Shown here piece by piece: positions 38,299 through 47,300 of a stretch of 64,000 nucleotides of DNA (positions are counted from its first letter, which is position 1; every line of letters begins with the position of its first letter). Origin of the DNA: Pseudomonas sp. B21-056. GTDB taxonomy: Bacteria > Pseudomonadota > Gammaproteobacteria > Pseudomonadales > Pseudomonadaceae. The stretch covers positions 2,728,001-2,792,000 of the forward strand of contig NZ_CP087203.1 in assembly GCF_026016325.1 (NCBI RefSeq), written 5' to 3'. The notes under the pieces were generated by a model that was not told where the DNA came from, did no database searches, and saw only the letters and a list, made by a program, of their open reading frames with translations. The position numbers and the translations under genes are program-made.

Positions 38299-39458
38299 TG
38301 ACGACGCCAAAGAAGTCTGCGCCCAGCGCACCGCCACCCCCCAGCGACCTGGTCACCCGAACCAGCAAAGTCTCCGGCTACACACTGATCGGCTTGCTCG
38401 GTGTCGGCTTGATCTCCTGTGGCTGGCTGCTGTTCAGCGGCAAGGTGCAAATGCTGCCGCCCAACCTGACCCGCGATGCGGTGGTGCACGGCAACGTCAC
38501 CCACGGCATCGCCAAGCAGCTGTCCAACGCCTGGTTCCCGGAACAGGCCGCCAACCTGGAGCGCGGCGCCAGTTGGCTGCTGTTCCATGACACCGGGCCG
38601 CGGGTGCGTCCGGGTTGCCAGGGCTGGCTGTTTCTGACCGACGAAATGCGCATCAACCACCACGCCCGGGCCAACGCCGAGACCAAGGCGAAAGCCGTGA
38701 TCGACGTCCAACGGCGACTGAGCCAACGCGGCATTCAACTGCTGGTGGCGGTGGTGCCGGACAAGAGCCGCATCGCCGCCGATCAGTTGTGTGGCCTGGA
38801 TCGCCCGGCCGAACTGGCCCGGCGGGCTGAGGCGTGGACCACGACACTGAACCAGGCCGGGGTATCGGCGCTGAACCTGGCGCCGACGTTGCAACCATTG
38901 GGCGCGTCGGCTTACCTGCGTACCGACACACACTGGAACGAGACCGGCGCCAATGCGGCGGCACGGGCGATTGCGCAACAGGTCCAGGCAATGGGTATTC
39001 GCGCCACGCCACAAAAGACCTTTGCAACCCACACCAACCCGGCGGCCCTGCGTGCAGGTGATCTCGTGCACCTGGCCGGCATCGACTGGCTGCCGCTGAG
39101 CTGGCAACCCACGCCGGAAACCGTCGCGGCCACCCAAGTCAGCGAGCAGCCGCAAGCTGCCCAGGACGGCGGTGACAACCTCGACGATCTGTTTGGCGAT
39201 GCCGGCCTGCCCAACGTCGCGCTGATCGGCACCTCGTTCTCGCGCAACTCCAGTTTCGTGGGTTTCCTCGAGTTGGCACTGGGGGCCCCGGTCGGCAGTT
39301 TCGCCAAGGACGGTGGCGAGTTCTCCGGCGGTGCCAACCAGTACTTCAGCAACCCGGCTTTTCGGGAGACCCCGCCGAAACTGCTGATCTGGGAGATTCC
39401 CGAGCGTGATTTGCAGACGCCGTATGAGGTGATCGGGATGTTGAGTGGGAAGGAGTGA
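38298..39458 (+). CDS. wssI: WssI, AlgJ/AlgX-like SGNH acetyltransferase
   Basis: A 386-residue protein with an N-terminal membrane anchor (residues about 28-50, VSGYTLIGLLGVGLISCGWL) and a periplasmic SGNH-like domain. The Asp-His pair is DTHWNETGANA and the nucleophile is in GTSFSRNSSF. AlgJ/AlgX-type enzymes attach acetyl groups to the exported polymer. It is the last gene of the operon; no wssJ copy follows. Confidence 0.93.
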   Translation: MTTPKKSAPSAPPPPSDLVTRTSKVSGYTLIGLLGVGLISCGWLLFSGKVQMLPPNLTRDAVVHGNVTHGIAKQLSNAWFPEQAANLERGASWLLFHDTGPRVRPGCQGWLFLTDEMRINHHARANAETKAKAVIDVQRRLSQRGIQLLVAVVPDKSRIAADQLCGLDRPAELARRAEAWTTTLNQAGVSALNLAPTLQPLGASAYLRTDTHWNETGANAAARAIAQQVQAMGIRATPQKTFATHTNPAALRAGDLVHLAGIDWLPLSWQPTPETVAATQVSEQPQAAQDGGDNLDDLFGDAGLPNVALIGTSFSRNSSFVGFLELALGAPVGSFAKDGGEFSGGANQYFSNPAFRETPPKLLIWEIPERDLQTPYEVIGMLSGKE

Positions 39459-39549
39459 GTCGGGTTGTAGGTCTTTAATTCCAATATATTGGTTTTTAAC
39501 TGACCAATTGTCCGTCTAAGCCCCATTTAGAGGGAGTTAGCTGCCAAGC

Positions 39550-39795
39550 TCAAGTCCCCAGCACCAACGCCGGGCCATCCCCCTCCGGCAACGCAATGGC
39601 TGAGTCCCCCTGCACGCTCACGACCCCACCACGGCGGACGGCCGCGATGCACTGGCGCAGGGCTTTGCCGCTGCTGCCTTCAAGCTTGAGCGTGGCAAGC
39701 ACCGTCTCGGTGGTGCTGCCTTTGGCTTCGAAACCCACCGCATCGACCACGCCGTCGACACCGCGCATGCCCTGGGACTGGCGGTCATCGCGCAA
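39550..39795 (-). pseudogene. Remnant of a zinc-dependent alcohol/formaldehyde dehydrogenase gene
   Basis: An isolated 82-codon frame reads [15 protein letters not shown] and [19 protein letters not shown], followed by GVVSV, which are stretches from the nucleotide-binding domain of glutathione-independent formaldehyde dehydrogenase-like zinc enzymes (family length about 390). The N-terminal zinc domain and everything after GVVSV are missing; the final residues are unrelated. It is therefore a decayed internal fragment. It sits between the wss operon and a REPIN, at a probable rearrangement boundary. Confidence 0.75.
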
Positions 39796-39832
39796 GCGGT
39801 GGGTCAGTTTGGGTTGGTGTTGTGTGTGCCGG

Positions 39833-39932
39833 CGTCATCGCGAGCAGGCTCGCTCCCACAGGGTTTTCGGGTGGCTGCAAGATCTGTGGTCAGCACAGAT
39901 CCCATGTGGGAGCGAGCCTGCTCGCGATGACG
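39833..39932. repeat. REPIN (inverted pair of REP sequences)
   Basis: Two 28-base copies, starting CGTCATCGCGAGCAGGCTCG (39833-39860) and ending in the inverted copy (39905-39932), are perfect inverses separated by 44 bases. The GCGAGCAGGCTCGCTCCCAC sequence is a well-known Pseudomonas REP core. The pair can fold into a long hairpin and ends just before the stop of the ABC transporter gene. Confidence 0.9.
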
Positions 39933-39941
39933 GTAGCCCGG

Positions 39942-41657
39942 TTAACTGATTGGCATGGCCGCCTGCTGAACCTTGCGATGCACCCACTGCGCCTCATCCT
40001 TGAGTTCAAGCACCTGCCAGTGAATCTGCTCCAGCGAGGCGTTGTGCCCGACGCTGATCAGGATCGTCTCCGGCAGCGTCTGCTTGAGCAACTGATAGCA
40101 GCGCAGCTCGTTGGCCGCATCCAGTGCCGAGCTGCTTTCGTCGAGGAACAGCACCGCCGGGCGGGCCAGCAGGGCGCGGACGAAGGCACAGCGTTGCTGC
40201 TCGCCGACGCTGAGGGTCTGGGCCCAGTCTCGTTCCTGGTCCAGTTGATCGCTCAGGTGCTGCAGGCCGACTTGCTCCATCACCTGGAGCAGGGCGGCAT
40301 CTTCTTCGCGCCGTGGCGGGTTGGGGTACCAGAGCGCCTCGCGCAGGCTGCCCAGGGGCAGGTAGGGTTTTTGCGACAGGGTCAGTGCTTGTTCACGGTC
40401 ATAGCTGCTGGTGCCGCTGGCATGGGGCCAAAGCCCGCTGATGGTGCGCAGCAGGGTCGATTTGCCGTAGCCGGACGGCGCGCTGATCATCAGGCTGTCG
40501 CCGGGCTTGAGTGACAGGTTGAAGCCTTTGAACAATTGCCGGCCGCTGGGCAGCCAGACGTCCAGGTCCTTGATCTCGAGGCCATTGGCCTGCTGTTCGA
40601 GCCGGACCTGGGACTTGACCTCGAGGTGATCCAGGCGCTCCTGGAAGCCGTTCAGACGGTCGATCACCGACTTCCATTCCGACAGTTCCGGAAACACGCT
40701 GACCAGGTAGGCGATGGCCGCGTGGACTTCGCCGAAGGCCGCGCTGATCTGCGTCAGGCGACCCAGGGGGAACGCTCCGGCGAAGAACTGCGGCGCCATG
40801 ATGAACATGGGAATGACCGTGGCGCTGCGCAGGTAGAAGGTTGAGTAGCCCATGATCAGCTTCTGCTTCTTGACCAGCGCCCAGAAGTTTTCCAGCGCCG
40901 CTTCCAGGCGCTGGTTGAAGCGTTCGTTCTCCACCGCTTCGCCGCGGTATTGGGCCACCGAATCGGCGTTTTCCCGCAGGCGGATGAGGGCGAAACGAAA
41001 GTCCGCTTCACGCCGCTGCTGCATGAAGTTGAGGCTTGGCAATGCGCGCCCCAGCCAGAAGGCCAGGCCGGTGCCCAGCAGCGCGTACACCAGCGCGATC
41101 CACACCAGCAGCCCCGGAATGACCACCGACTGATCGTTGAACGGCACGCTGACCAGGTTCGACGCCTGCCAGAGAATATTCAGGAAGGAGAACAGCGACA
41201 CCACCGACGTCAACAGCCCCAGGCTCAATTTCAGCGACTTGACGATGAACAGGTCGATGTCTTCGGCGATCCGCTGGTCGGGGTTATCGACCTCGGTTTC
41301 GCTCAGTTTCAGCTTCTGGTAGCGCTGGCTGCCCAGCCATTGGTCGAGCATGTTGCGGGTGGCCCAACGGCGCCAGCGGATGGTCAGCTTCTGCTGGAAG
41401 TGGAACGCGCCCACGGTAAACCCGGCCATGCCGACCTGTAGCAGGATGAATTGCAGGCTGCCGACCAGGAAACCGTGATAGTCCAGGGCCTGCAACGCGT
41501 TGTAGAAATGCAGGTTCCAGAAGTTGTTGAGGATGTTGACGCCCACCAGGCACAGGGTCATCAGCACGGTGCCCGACAGCAGCAACAGGGCCGGGTATTT
41601 TTCCTCGGATGTCCAGAACGGCCGGGCGAGACGCCAGAAAGTGCGGAGTGTGTGCAT
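39942..41657 (-). CDS. SbmA/YddA-like ABC transporter (fused permease and ATPase)
   Basis: A 571-residue half-transporter. The N-terminal 340 residues form a six-helix membrane domain of the SbmA/BacA type (NNFWNLHFYNALQALDY, and NPDQRIAEDIDLF, a family hallmark). The C-terminal ATPase has Walker A APSGYGKST, signature LSVGEQQR and Walker B LFLDESSSALD. Relatives move peptides or cobalamin-like molecules. It is divergent from the FhuF-like gene across a Fur-box candidate, so an iron-regulated role with the siderophore (export, recycling or periplasmic maturation) is likely but not proven. Confidence 0.88.
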   Translation of the reverse strand: MHTLRTFWRLARPFWTSEEKYPALLLLSGTVLMTLCLVGVNILNNFWNLHFYNALQALDYHGFLVGSLQFILLQVGMAGFTVGAFHFQQKLTIRWRRWATRNMLDQWLGSQRYQKLKLSETEVDNPDQRIAEDIDLFIVKSLKLSLGLLTSVVSLFSFLNILWQASNLVSVPFNDQSVVIPGLLVWIALVYALLGTGLAFWLGRALPSLNFMQQRREADFRFALIRLRENADSVAQYRGEAVENERFNQRLEAALENFWALVKKQKLIMGYSTFYLRSATVIPMFIMAPQFFAGAFPLGRLTQISAAFGEVHAAIAYLVSVFPELSEWKSVIDRLNGFQERLDHLEVKSQVRLEQQANGLEIKDLDVWLPSGRQLFKGFNLSLKPGDSLMISAPSGYGKSTLLRTISGLWPHASGTSSYDREQALTLSQKPYLPLGSLREALWYPNPPRREEDAALLQVMEQVGLQHLSDQLDQERDWAQTLSVGEQQRCAFVRALLARPAVLFLDESSSALDAANELRCYQLLKQTLPETILISVGHNASLEQIHWQVLELKDEAQWVHRKVQQAAMPIS

Positions 41658-41722
41658 GTGATCTTGGTGAGCCCGGTCGCTGACGACGTTGAGTTTGCAG
41701 ATGAGGAAGGATAGGATCAGCC

Positions 41723-41741
41723 AATGCTAATCGTTTGCATT
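41723..41741. promoter_or_regulatory. Fur box candidate
   Basis: AATGCTAATCGTTTGCATT: the part AATGCTAATCGTT matches 11 of 13 positions of AATGATAATCATT from the Fur consensus, and the 19-mer is a near palindrome (AATGC/GCATT ends). It sits between the divergent SbmA-like and FhuF-like genes and would repress both when iron is plentiful. Confidence 0.7.
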
Positions 41742-42541
41742 CATTAGGGAAAGGGAGACCCGTCATCGAATTTCCAGAATGGCTCAACCAGGCCTGGCCG
41801 CCGATACAGCGGGTTATCCGGCAGGGGACTGGTGATCAGCCTTCCATCGCGTTGAGCCGGCTTGCCGATCCTGAGGTGCTGCAACCCTTGCTGGCCCGCT
41901 TCGCCCTGCGTTATCCGGGGGTGAACCGCGCCGCGGTGGCGTCGCAGTGGTCGATGAACTACATGAGCATCGTCCTGCCGGCGACCCTTGCCTGTGTGCT
42001 GACCCGTCAGAGCGCCATCGATTTCTGGGGCGAAGAGGCGCTGCTGCTGCACGATGACGGCCAGCCCTCGGCACTGGGCCTGGCGACCCGGCTACCGGCC
42101 CTGGGCGCGGATGAGCGTGCAGCCTACTGGTCGCGGCTGATCCACGAGCACCTGGCACCGCTGTTCGCGACCCTGGCCGCCGCCGGGGGCCTGGCACCGA
42201 AGATACTGTGGGGCAACATGGTTGCCATCTGGGATGGTGCGTTCGCGCGAATGGACCCCGACCTGTCCCGGGACGGATTCGCCGAGGCGCACCAGTGGCT
42301 GGAGCCGGTCACGGTGAATGACGGGCGCCTGAAGCTGCGGGGCCTGCAACGCATGGTCGAATCCCCCGCGCCGCAGATCTGCCCGTGCTTGCCCTTGCGC
42401 CGGCATTGCTGCCTGCATTACCAACTGCACGAGCCCGTCGAAGGCCAGCCGCCGGTGCTCTGCGAATCCTGCCCCAAACTGCATCGCCTGCCCCTGGCGG
42501 AGCAGGTGAGTTACCTGCATTACATCTACGAAGATGGTTGA
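41735..42541 (+). CDS. FhuF-like ferric siderophore reductase
   Basis: About 268 residues. The C-terminal cysteines HCCLHYQ and LCESCPKLH (near 42405-42412 and 42460-42471) match the CC-x(n)-C-x2-C [2Fe-2S] ligands of FhuF, which reduces ferric siderophores in the cytoplasm. The start is uncertain: the only in-frame candidate near the N-terminus is a TTG at 41735, which falls inside the Fur-box candidate, while a good GGGAG lies further on, before GTC-ATC. An unusual start after GGGAG is possible. The neighbouring NRPS locus supports the role. Confidence 0.85.
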   Translation: MHSLGKGRPVIEFPEWLNQAWPPIQRVIRQGTGDQPSIALSRLADPEVLQPLLARFALRYPGVNRAAVASQWSMNYMSIVLPATLACVLTRQSAIDFWGEEALLLHDDGQPSALGLATRLPALGADERAAYWSRLIHEHLAPLFATLAAAGGLAPKILWGNMVAIWDGAFARMDPDLSRDGFAEAHQWLEPVTVNDGRLKLRGLQRMVESPAPQICPCLPLRRHCCLHYQLHEPVEGQPPVLCESCPKLHRLPLAEQVSYLHYIYEDG

Positions 42542-42559
42542 GTCTCATCGTTCACAGCC

Positions 42560-42665
42560 TGTAGGAGCTGTCGAGCGAAGCGAGGCTGCGATCTTTCCCC
42601 AGACACTTGAATCTCAAGCGAAAGATCAAAAGATCGCAGCCTCGCTTCGCTCGACAGCTCCTACA
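42560..42665. repeat. REPIN-like long inverted repeat (second type)
   Basis: A 37-base arm beginning TGTAGGAGCTGTCGAGCGAA (42560-42596) is repeated in perfect inversion at 42629-42665, with 32 bases between. The GTAGGAGCTGTCGAGCGAAGC sequence is a common Pseudomonas REP family different from that at 39833. It lies between two convergent gene ends, where it may also act as a terminator for both. Confidence 0.88.
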
Positions 42666-42688
42666 CAGCCCACCCCGCATCGTCTGCC

Positions 42689-44335
42689 TTAAACGGACAG
42701 CATGGCCGGGGTCTTCACAACGGTCTGGGGCGCAATCTCACTGACCTGACCATGCTCGATACGAATCAACCGATCAGCCAGGCCAAAATACCCATCATCG
42801 TGGGAAATGACGATCAGCAGTTTGCCGCGCTCGCGCAGGTCCGGCAGGATCCGGGTGTAGAAGAAGTGCTTGAACACCGGATCCTGGTCGGCCGCCCACT
42901 CGTCGAACAGATAGCACGGACGATCATCCAGATAGGCACTGAGCAGCGCCAGGCGCTTGCGTTGTCCGGTGGACAACGCCAGGGTCGTCAGCTTGCCGTC
43001 CTCGATGTGCACCTTGTGATCCAGTTGCAGGTGGATCAGGTAGTCCTGGGCCTGTTTCACCAGGTGCGGATCGTCGCCATCGAACAGGTTCTCGAACAGG
43101 CAGAAGTCGGTGAAGATCGCCGAGAAGTGCTGGCGGTAATGGTGGTTGTCATTGCTTGAGGAGACTTGCTCGTCGAGCATGATGTCGCCGCCTTCCGGTC
43201 GGTAGAGGCCCGTCAGCAACATGGCCAGGGTGGTCTTGCCGCTGCCGTTGCCGCCGGTGATGAACACCACTTCACCAGCATTCAGGGTCAGGTCGATAGG
43301 CCCCAGGGTGAAATGCCCGTCCTCGCGTTCGCGGTAGTAGGTATGGCTGACCTGTCGGCACACCAGGCTGCGAACCTGGGTCGGAGAAAGGCTGTCGTCG
43401 GCCTCGTCGGCGGTCTGCATCTCGCCTTCCAGGGCGCGGATCTTGTTCAGCGCGACGCTGGCCCGGCCCAGGGTCGGCAGGGCGTGCATCAGTTCCGACA
43501 GCGGCGTGATCAGGTAGAGGATCGCCAGGATAAAGCCGGTGATCAGGCTGACGCTCAGGTCGATGAACTGCGGCGCGGCGAACAGCACCACGCCGATCAG
43601 CAGGTAGAACACCGCATTGCCCCAGTTCAGTACCAGGGCATAGATGCTCATGCCCCGCACAAAGTCCCGGCGATATTGCTGGCTCACCGGTATCAGCAGG
43701 CGCGTGAAGAAGTGCTGCCGGCGCGGATGGTTGAGTTGCAGTTCCTTGCTGCCGTCGGTGAGCAGGCGGTATTGGTCGAACAACTGGTCCTTGAGCTCCC
43801 GTGCGCGGGAAATCGAGGTCAGTGCCCGGCGTTGCGGCCAGTTGAAACTGAGGCTGCCCAGAACGATCAGCAACAGCGTCAGGCCCAGCAGCGGCAGGCT
43901 CAGCCAGCCCAGGTAGGCCAGGCACGCGGCGATGATCCCGGCGTTGACCAACAGGATCGGCACCAGCTCCACGGCCTGGCTGATGGTCTGCGTATCGTCG
44001 GTCAGCATCGCCAGCAGGCGGTGCTTGCCCAGGCGCTGCAACTGCGCGTAAGGCGTGTCGATCAGCTTGGCGCTCAGGTGCAGGCGCATGTCCTGGACCG
44101 CCGCCTGGCCCAGGCGCAGCAGGCTGACATCGGAAATCACCCGCGACACCACGACCAGCACCACCAGGCCAGCGAAGTACAGGCCGTCCACCGGACGCAA
44201 CTGGTCGAACACCGCCAGGCTGTGGTTGATGTTGGCGATCAGCCCGGCCGCCGCGAGGCCGCAGACCAGGCCCGTCAGGGTCGCCACCAGCAGTGCGCGC
44301 CATGAACGTTTGGCCATGAGTAACAACAGATCCAT
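42689..44335 (-). CDS. PvdE-like siderophore peptide export ABC transporter
   Basis: A 548-residue half-transporter of the PvdE/SyrD (cyclic peptide export) family. Six membrane helices occupy about residues 10-310; the ATPase has Walker A GGNGSGKTT, signature LSTGQRKRLAL and Walker B LFDEWAADQDP, the DEWAADQDP form being typical of PvdE. It starts one base after the last NRPS stop, so it ends the biosynthetic operon. The likely role is moving the finished or precursor siderophore to the periplasm. Confidence 0.92.
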   Translation of the reverse strand: MDLLLLMAKRSWRALLVATLTGLVCGLAAAGLIANINHSLAVFDQLRPVDGLYFAGLVVLVVVSRVISDVSLLRLGQAAVQDMRLHLSAKLIDTPYAQLQRLGKHRLLAMLTDDTQTISQAVELVPILLVNAGIIAACLAYLGWLSLPLLGLTLLLIVLGSLSFNWPQRRALTSISRARELKDQLFDQYRLLTDGSKELQLNHPRRQHFFTRLLIPVSQQYRRDFVRGMSIYALVLNWGNAVFYLLIGVVLFAAPQFIDLSVSLITGFILAILYLITPLSELMHALPTLGRASVALNKIRALEGEMQTADEADDSLSPTQVRSLVCRQVSHTYYREREDGHFTLGPIDLTLNAGEVVFITGGNGSGKTTLAMLLTGLYRPEGGDIMLDEQVSSSNDNHHYRQHFSAIFTDFCLFENLFDGDDPHLVKQAQDYLIHLQLDHKVHIEDGKLTTLALSTGQRKRLALLSAYLDDRPCYLFDEWAADQDPVFKHFFYTRILPDLRERGKLLIVISHDDGYFGLADRLIRIEHGQVSEIAPQTVVKTPAMLSV

Positions 44336-44336
44336 T

Positions 44337-47300
44337 TCAAACCACTCCGTGTGTCGCCAATGTCTCGAGACGCGCCGCCAATTGCTGATGCAGGGCGCCT
44401 TGCTCGAGAAGGGTGAGGTGCTGCGCCTGGACGACGTCGCGGGTCAGTGGCCCGCTGCTCAGGCGTTCCCAGTGCGGGTCGACGAACTCGGCCTGGGCCA
44501 GGGTGTCGCTGGCCCACCAGACATGAACCGGGCAGCTTAACCGTGCAGGCTTGAAGCTGGCCAGCAGGTGCTGCGTGTGTTGCTGGTAGCGCAGCCGTGT
44601 TTGCAGGTGTTCCCAACTGTCGCCATCGAGTTGCAGGCCTTGCTGGCGGGCCCATTGCACCAGTTCCGGCAGGCGTGCCCCGGGGGGCAGGGCGCTCAGT
44701 TGCGCGGTCAGCGTGGCCATGACCGGCGGCGGCAACTGACGCATCAGCGTCTGGCTGTCCGGGGTCAACGCCTGCGACGCCGATTCCAGCAGCGCCTCGA
44801 CACTGTCTTCCGGCGCCTGATGCTGGTATTGCGAGTCGAGGATGCCGAGGAAGGCCACTGCTTCGCCCTGGCGTTCCAGATGCGCGGCAGCGGCAATCGC
44901 CAGCAGTCCGCCGAGGGAGAAGCCCAGCAAGTGATAGGGGCCGTGGGGTTGCTGCTGGCGCAGGTGCTCGACATAGAGCGCGGCGAGGCTCTCGATGTCA
45001 CCGTCCAGCGTGGTGCTGTCTTCGGCCAGGTAGGCCGCCTGCAAGCCCCAGAGATTCCAGGCGTGCAGCGGGGCCAACAGCGTGCGGTAGTCCTGCACAT
45101 GGCCGGTGGACGGGTGGAAGCAGAACAGATTGGCCGCCTCGGCCTTGGTGTTGTGCGGCGACAGCCTGACCAGCGGCGAGAGCTTGAGCTCGGCCTGCAC
45201 CAGCGCCGCAAACGCCGACACGCTGGGGGCGTTGAACACCGCATTGACCGTCACCGGTGCCGACAGCGCCGTTTGCAGGCGACTGGCAAGCGTCACCGCC
45301 GCCAGGGAGTGGCCGCCCAGTTCGAAGAAATCATCGTCGATGCCCACCCGTTCCAGGCCCAGCACTTGCGCCCAGACATCGGCGAGCAGGGCTTCCAGCG
45401 GTGTACGCGGCAAGGCACTGCCGACCGTGTCGAGGACCTTGTCGGCCCATTGCTGCAAGGTCTTGCGGTCGAGCTTGCCGTTACCCATCAGCGGCAGTGC
45501 TTCGACAATCCGCAGGGAGGGCAGCATGTAGTCCGGCAGGCAGTCCTGGGCCTGGCCGTGCAGCCGGGCGACGCTGGTCGAATGCCCGGGCGCCAGGGTC
45601 ATGAAGGCGAACAGTTGCTGGCCGAGTTCGCCACGGGGGATGCATTCCACCGCAGCCTGGGCAACACCGGGCAGGCCGGTCAGTTGCGCCTGGATCTCGT
45701 CGAGCTCCACGCGGAAACCCCGGATCTTCACCTGGCGATCCGCACGCCCGGTGATTTCCACGCTACCGTCATGAAGATAGCGGGCCATGTCGCCGGTGCG
45801 ATACAGACGCTCGCCGGGCCGTTGTGGCAGTTGGATAAAGCGATCGGCGCTCTGTTGCGCGTCCAGGTAACCCCGGGCCAGTTGCGGGCCTGCGATGTAC
45901 AGCTCGGCGTTTTGTCCGGGCGCGGCCAGTGTCTGCTGGTCGTCGAGCAGGTACAGGCGCATGCCGTCGAGACGGTCGCTGAGGGGCAGGCGACGATAAT
46001 CCAGCGCCGGCTCGACGGCGTGCATCACCACCCCGACCGTGGTTTCGGTGGGGCCGTAGTGGTTGAAGATTTTCAGCGTCGGCGCATGGCTGCGAATGCT
46101 CTGCAACAGGCGTCGCGAGCAGCTTTCACCGCCGAGGATCAGTTGCTTGCGCGGCAGCACGGCAGCACTTTGGGCGTGGATCAACCAGGCGTCGAGCAGC
46201 GACGGCACGACTTTCAGGTGATCGATCGGGTACTGCGCCTGCCATGCGCCCCAGGCCTGGGCGTCCATGGCGGTTTCCTTGTCCAGCAGATGCAATTCGC
46301 CGCCGCTGAGCAGCGCCGGGAACAGCAGGGTGTAGCCGAGGTCGGCCGCCAGGGAGGTGACCACCGCGCTGCGCTCGCTTGCTGCCAGCTCCAGGCGTCG
46401 GGAGACGCTGGTGACATAGCTGCCAAGCTGTCCGTGCTCGACAATGACGCCCTTGGGCGTGCCGGTGCTGCCCGAGGTGAACAGCACGTAGGCCGCGTCC
46501 TCGGGTTGGATCTCAAGGTCCGGAGCACCCGTTGGTCCTTGCTGCCAAACCGCTTCATCGCGCAGGTCGAGGCTACCGATAGCGGGCAGGGCGGGAGCGC
46601 TGCCAGCCGTGCCGCTGAGGACGAAGACTGGCTTGGCCTGTTGCAGGATCGCCAGGGAGCGTTGCGCCGGCTGCTGCACGTCCAGCGGGATGAACGCCGC
46701 GCCACTCTTGAGCACCGCGAGCATGGCCAGCACCATCTGCACCGAGCGATCCAGGTACAACGCCACGCGGTCCTCGCGACCGACACCCTGGGCGCGCAGG
46801 TAATGCGCCAGTTGATTGCTGCGTGCGTCCAGTTCGGCGTAGCTGAGCTGCCCGTTGTGGTCGCGCAGGGCCAGGTGTCCGGGGAACTGTGCGGCACACG
46901 CGCTGAAGCGCGCCGGTACGCAGGCAAACGCCGACGGCACATCAAGCGGGGCATGCAGTGCCGCCAGCGTCGCGGCGAAGCCCGGTGCCTGCAGCGACAG
47001 CTCCGACAGCGGCTTGCCCGGGTTGGCGAGCGCATCGAGCAGCAACGACTGCAACTGCTCCAGCAGCGTCGTGGCGGCTTGTTCGCTGTAGCGGCTCGGC
47101 GGATGAGACAGGCTCAGGCGATAGTCGCCGCCAATGGTTTCGACTACCAGTAGCAGTTCCATGCCCGACGGGATGGCTTGGAGGTCCAGCACGGCAAGCG
47201 TCGCTGCGCTGCTACCGAGGACGCTGAGTGGTCCAGGCAGGCTCGCACCCCATTGGAAACCGTAAGGCGAGGCTTCGACCGTCTGCGCAGTGCTGACGCC

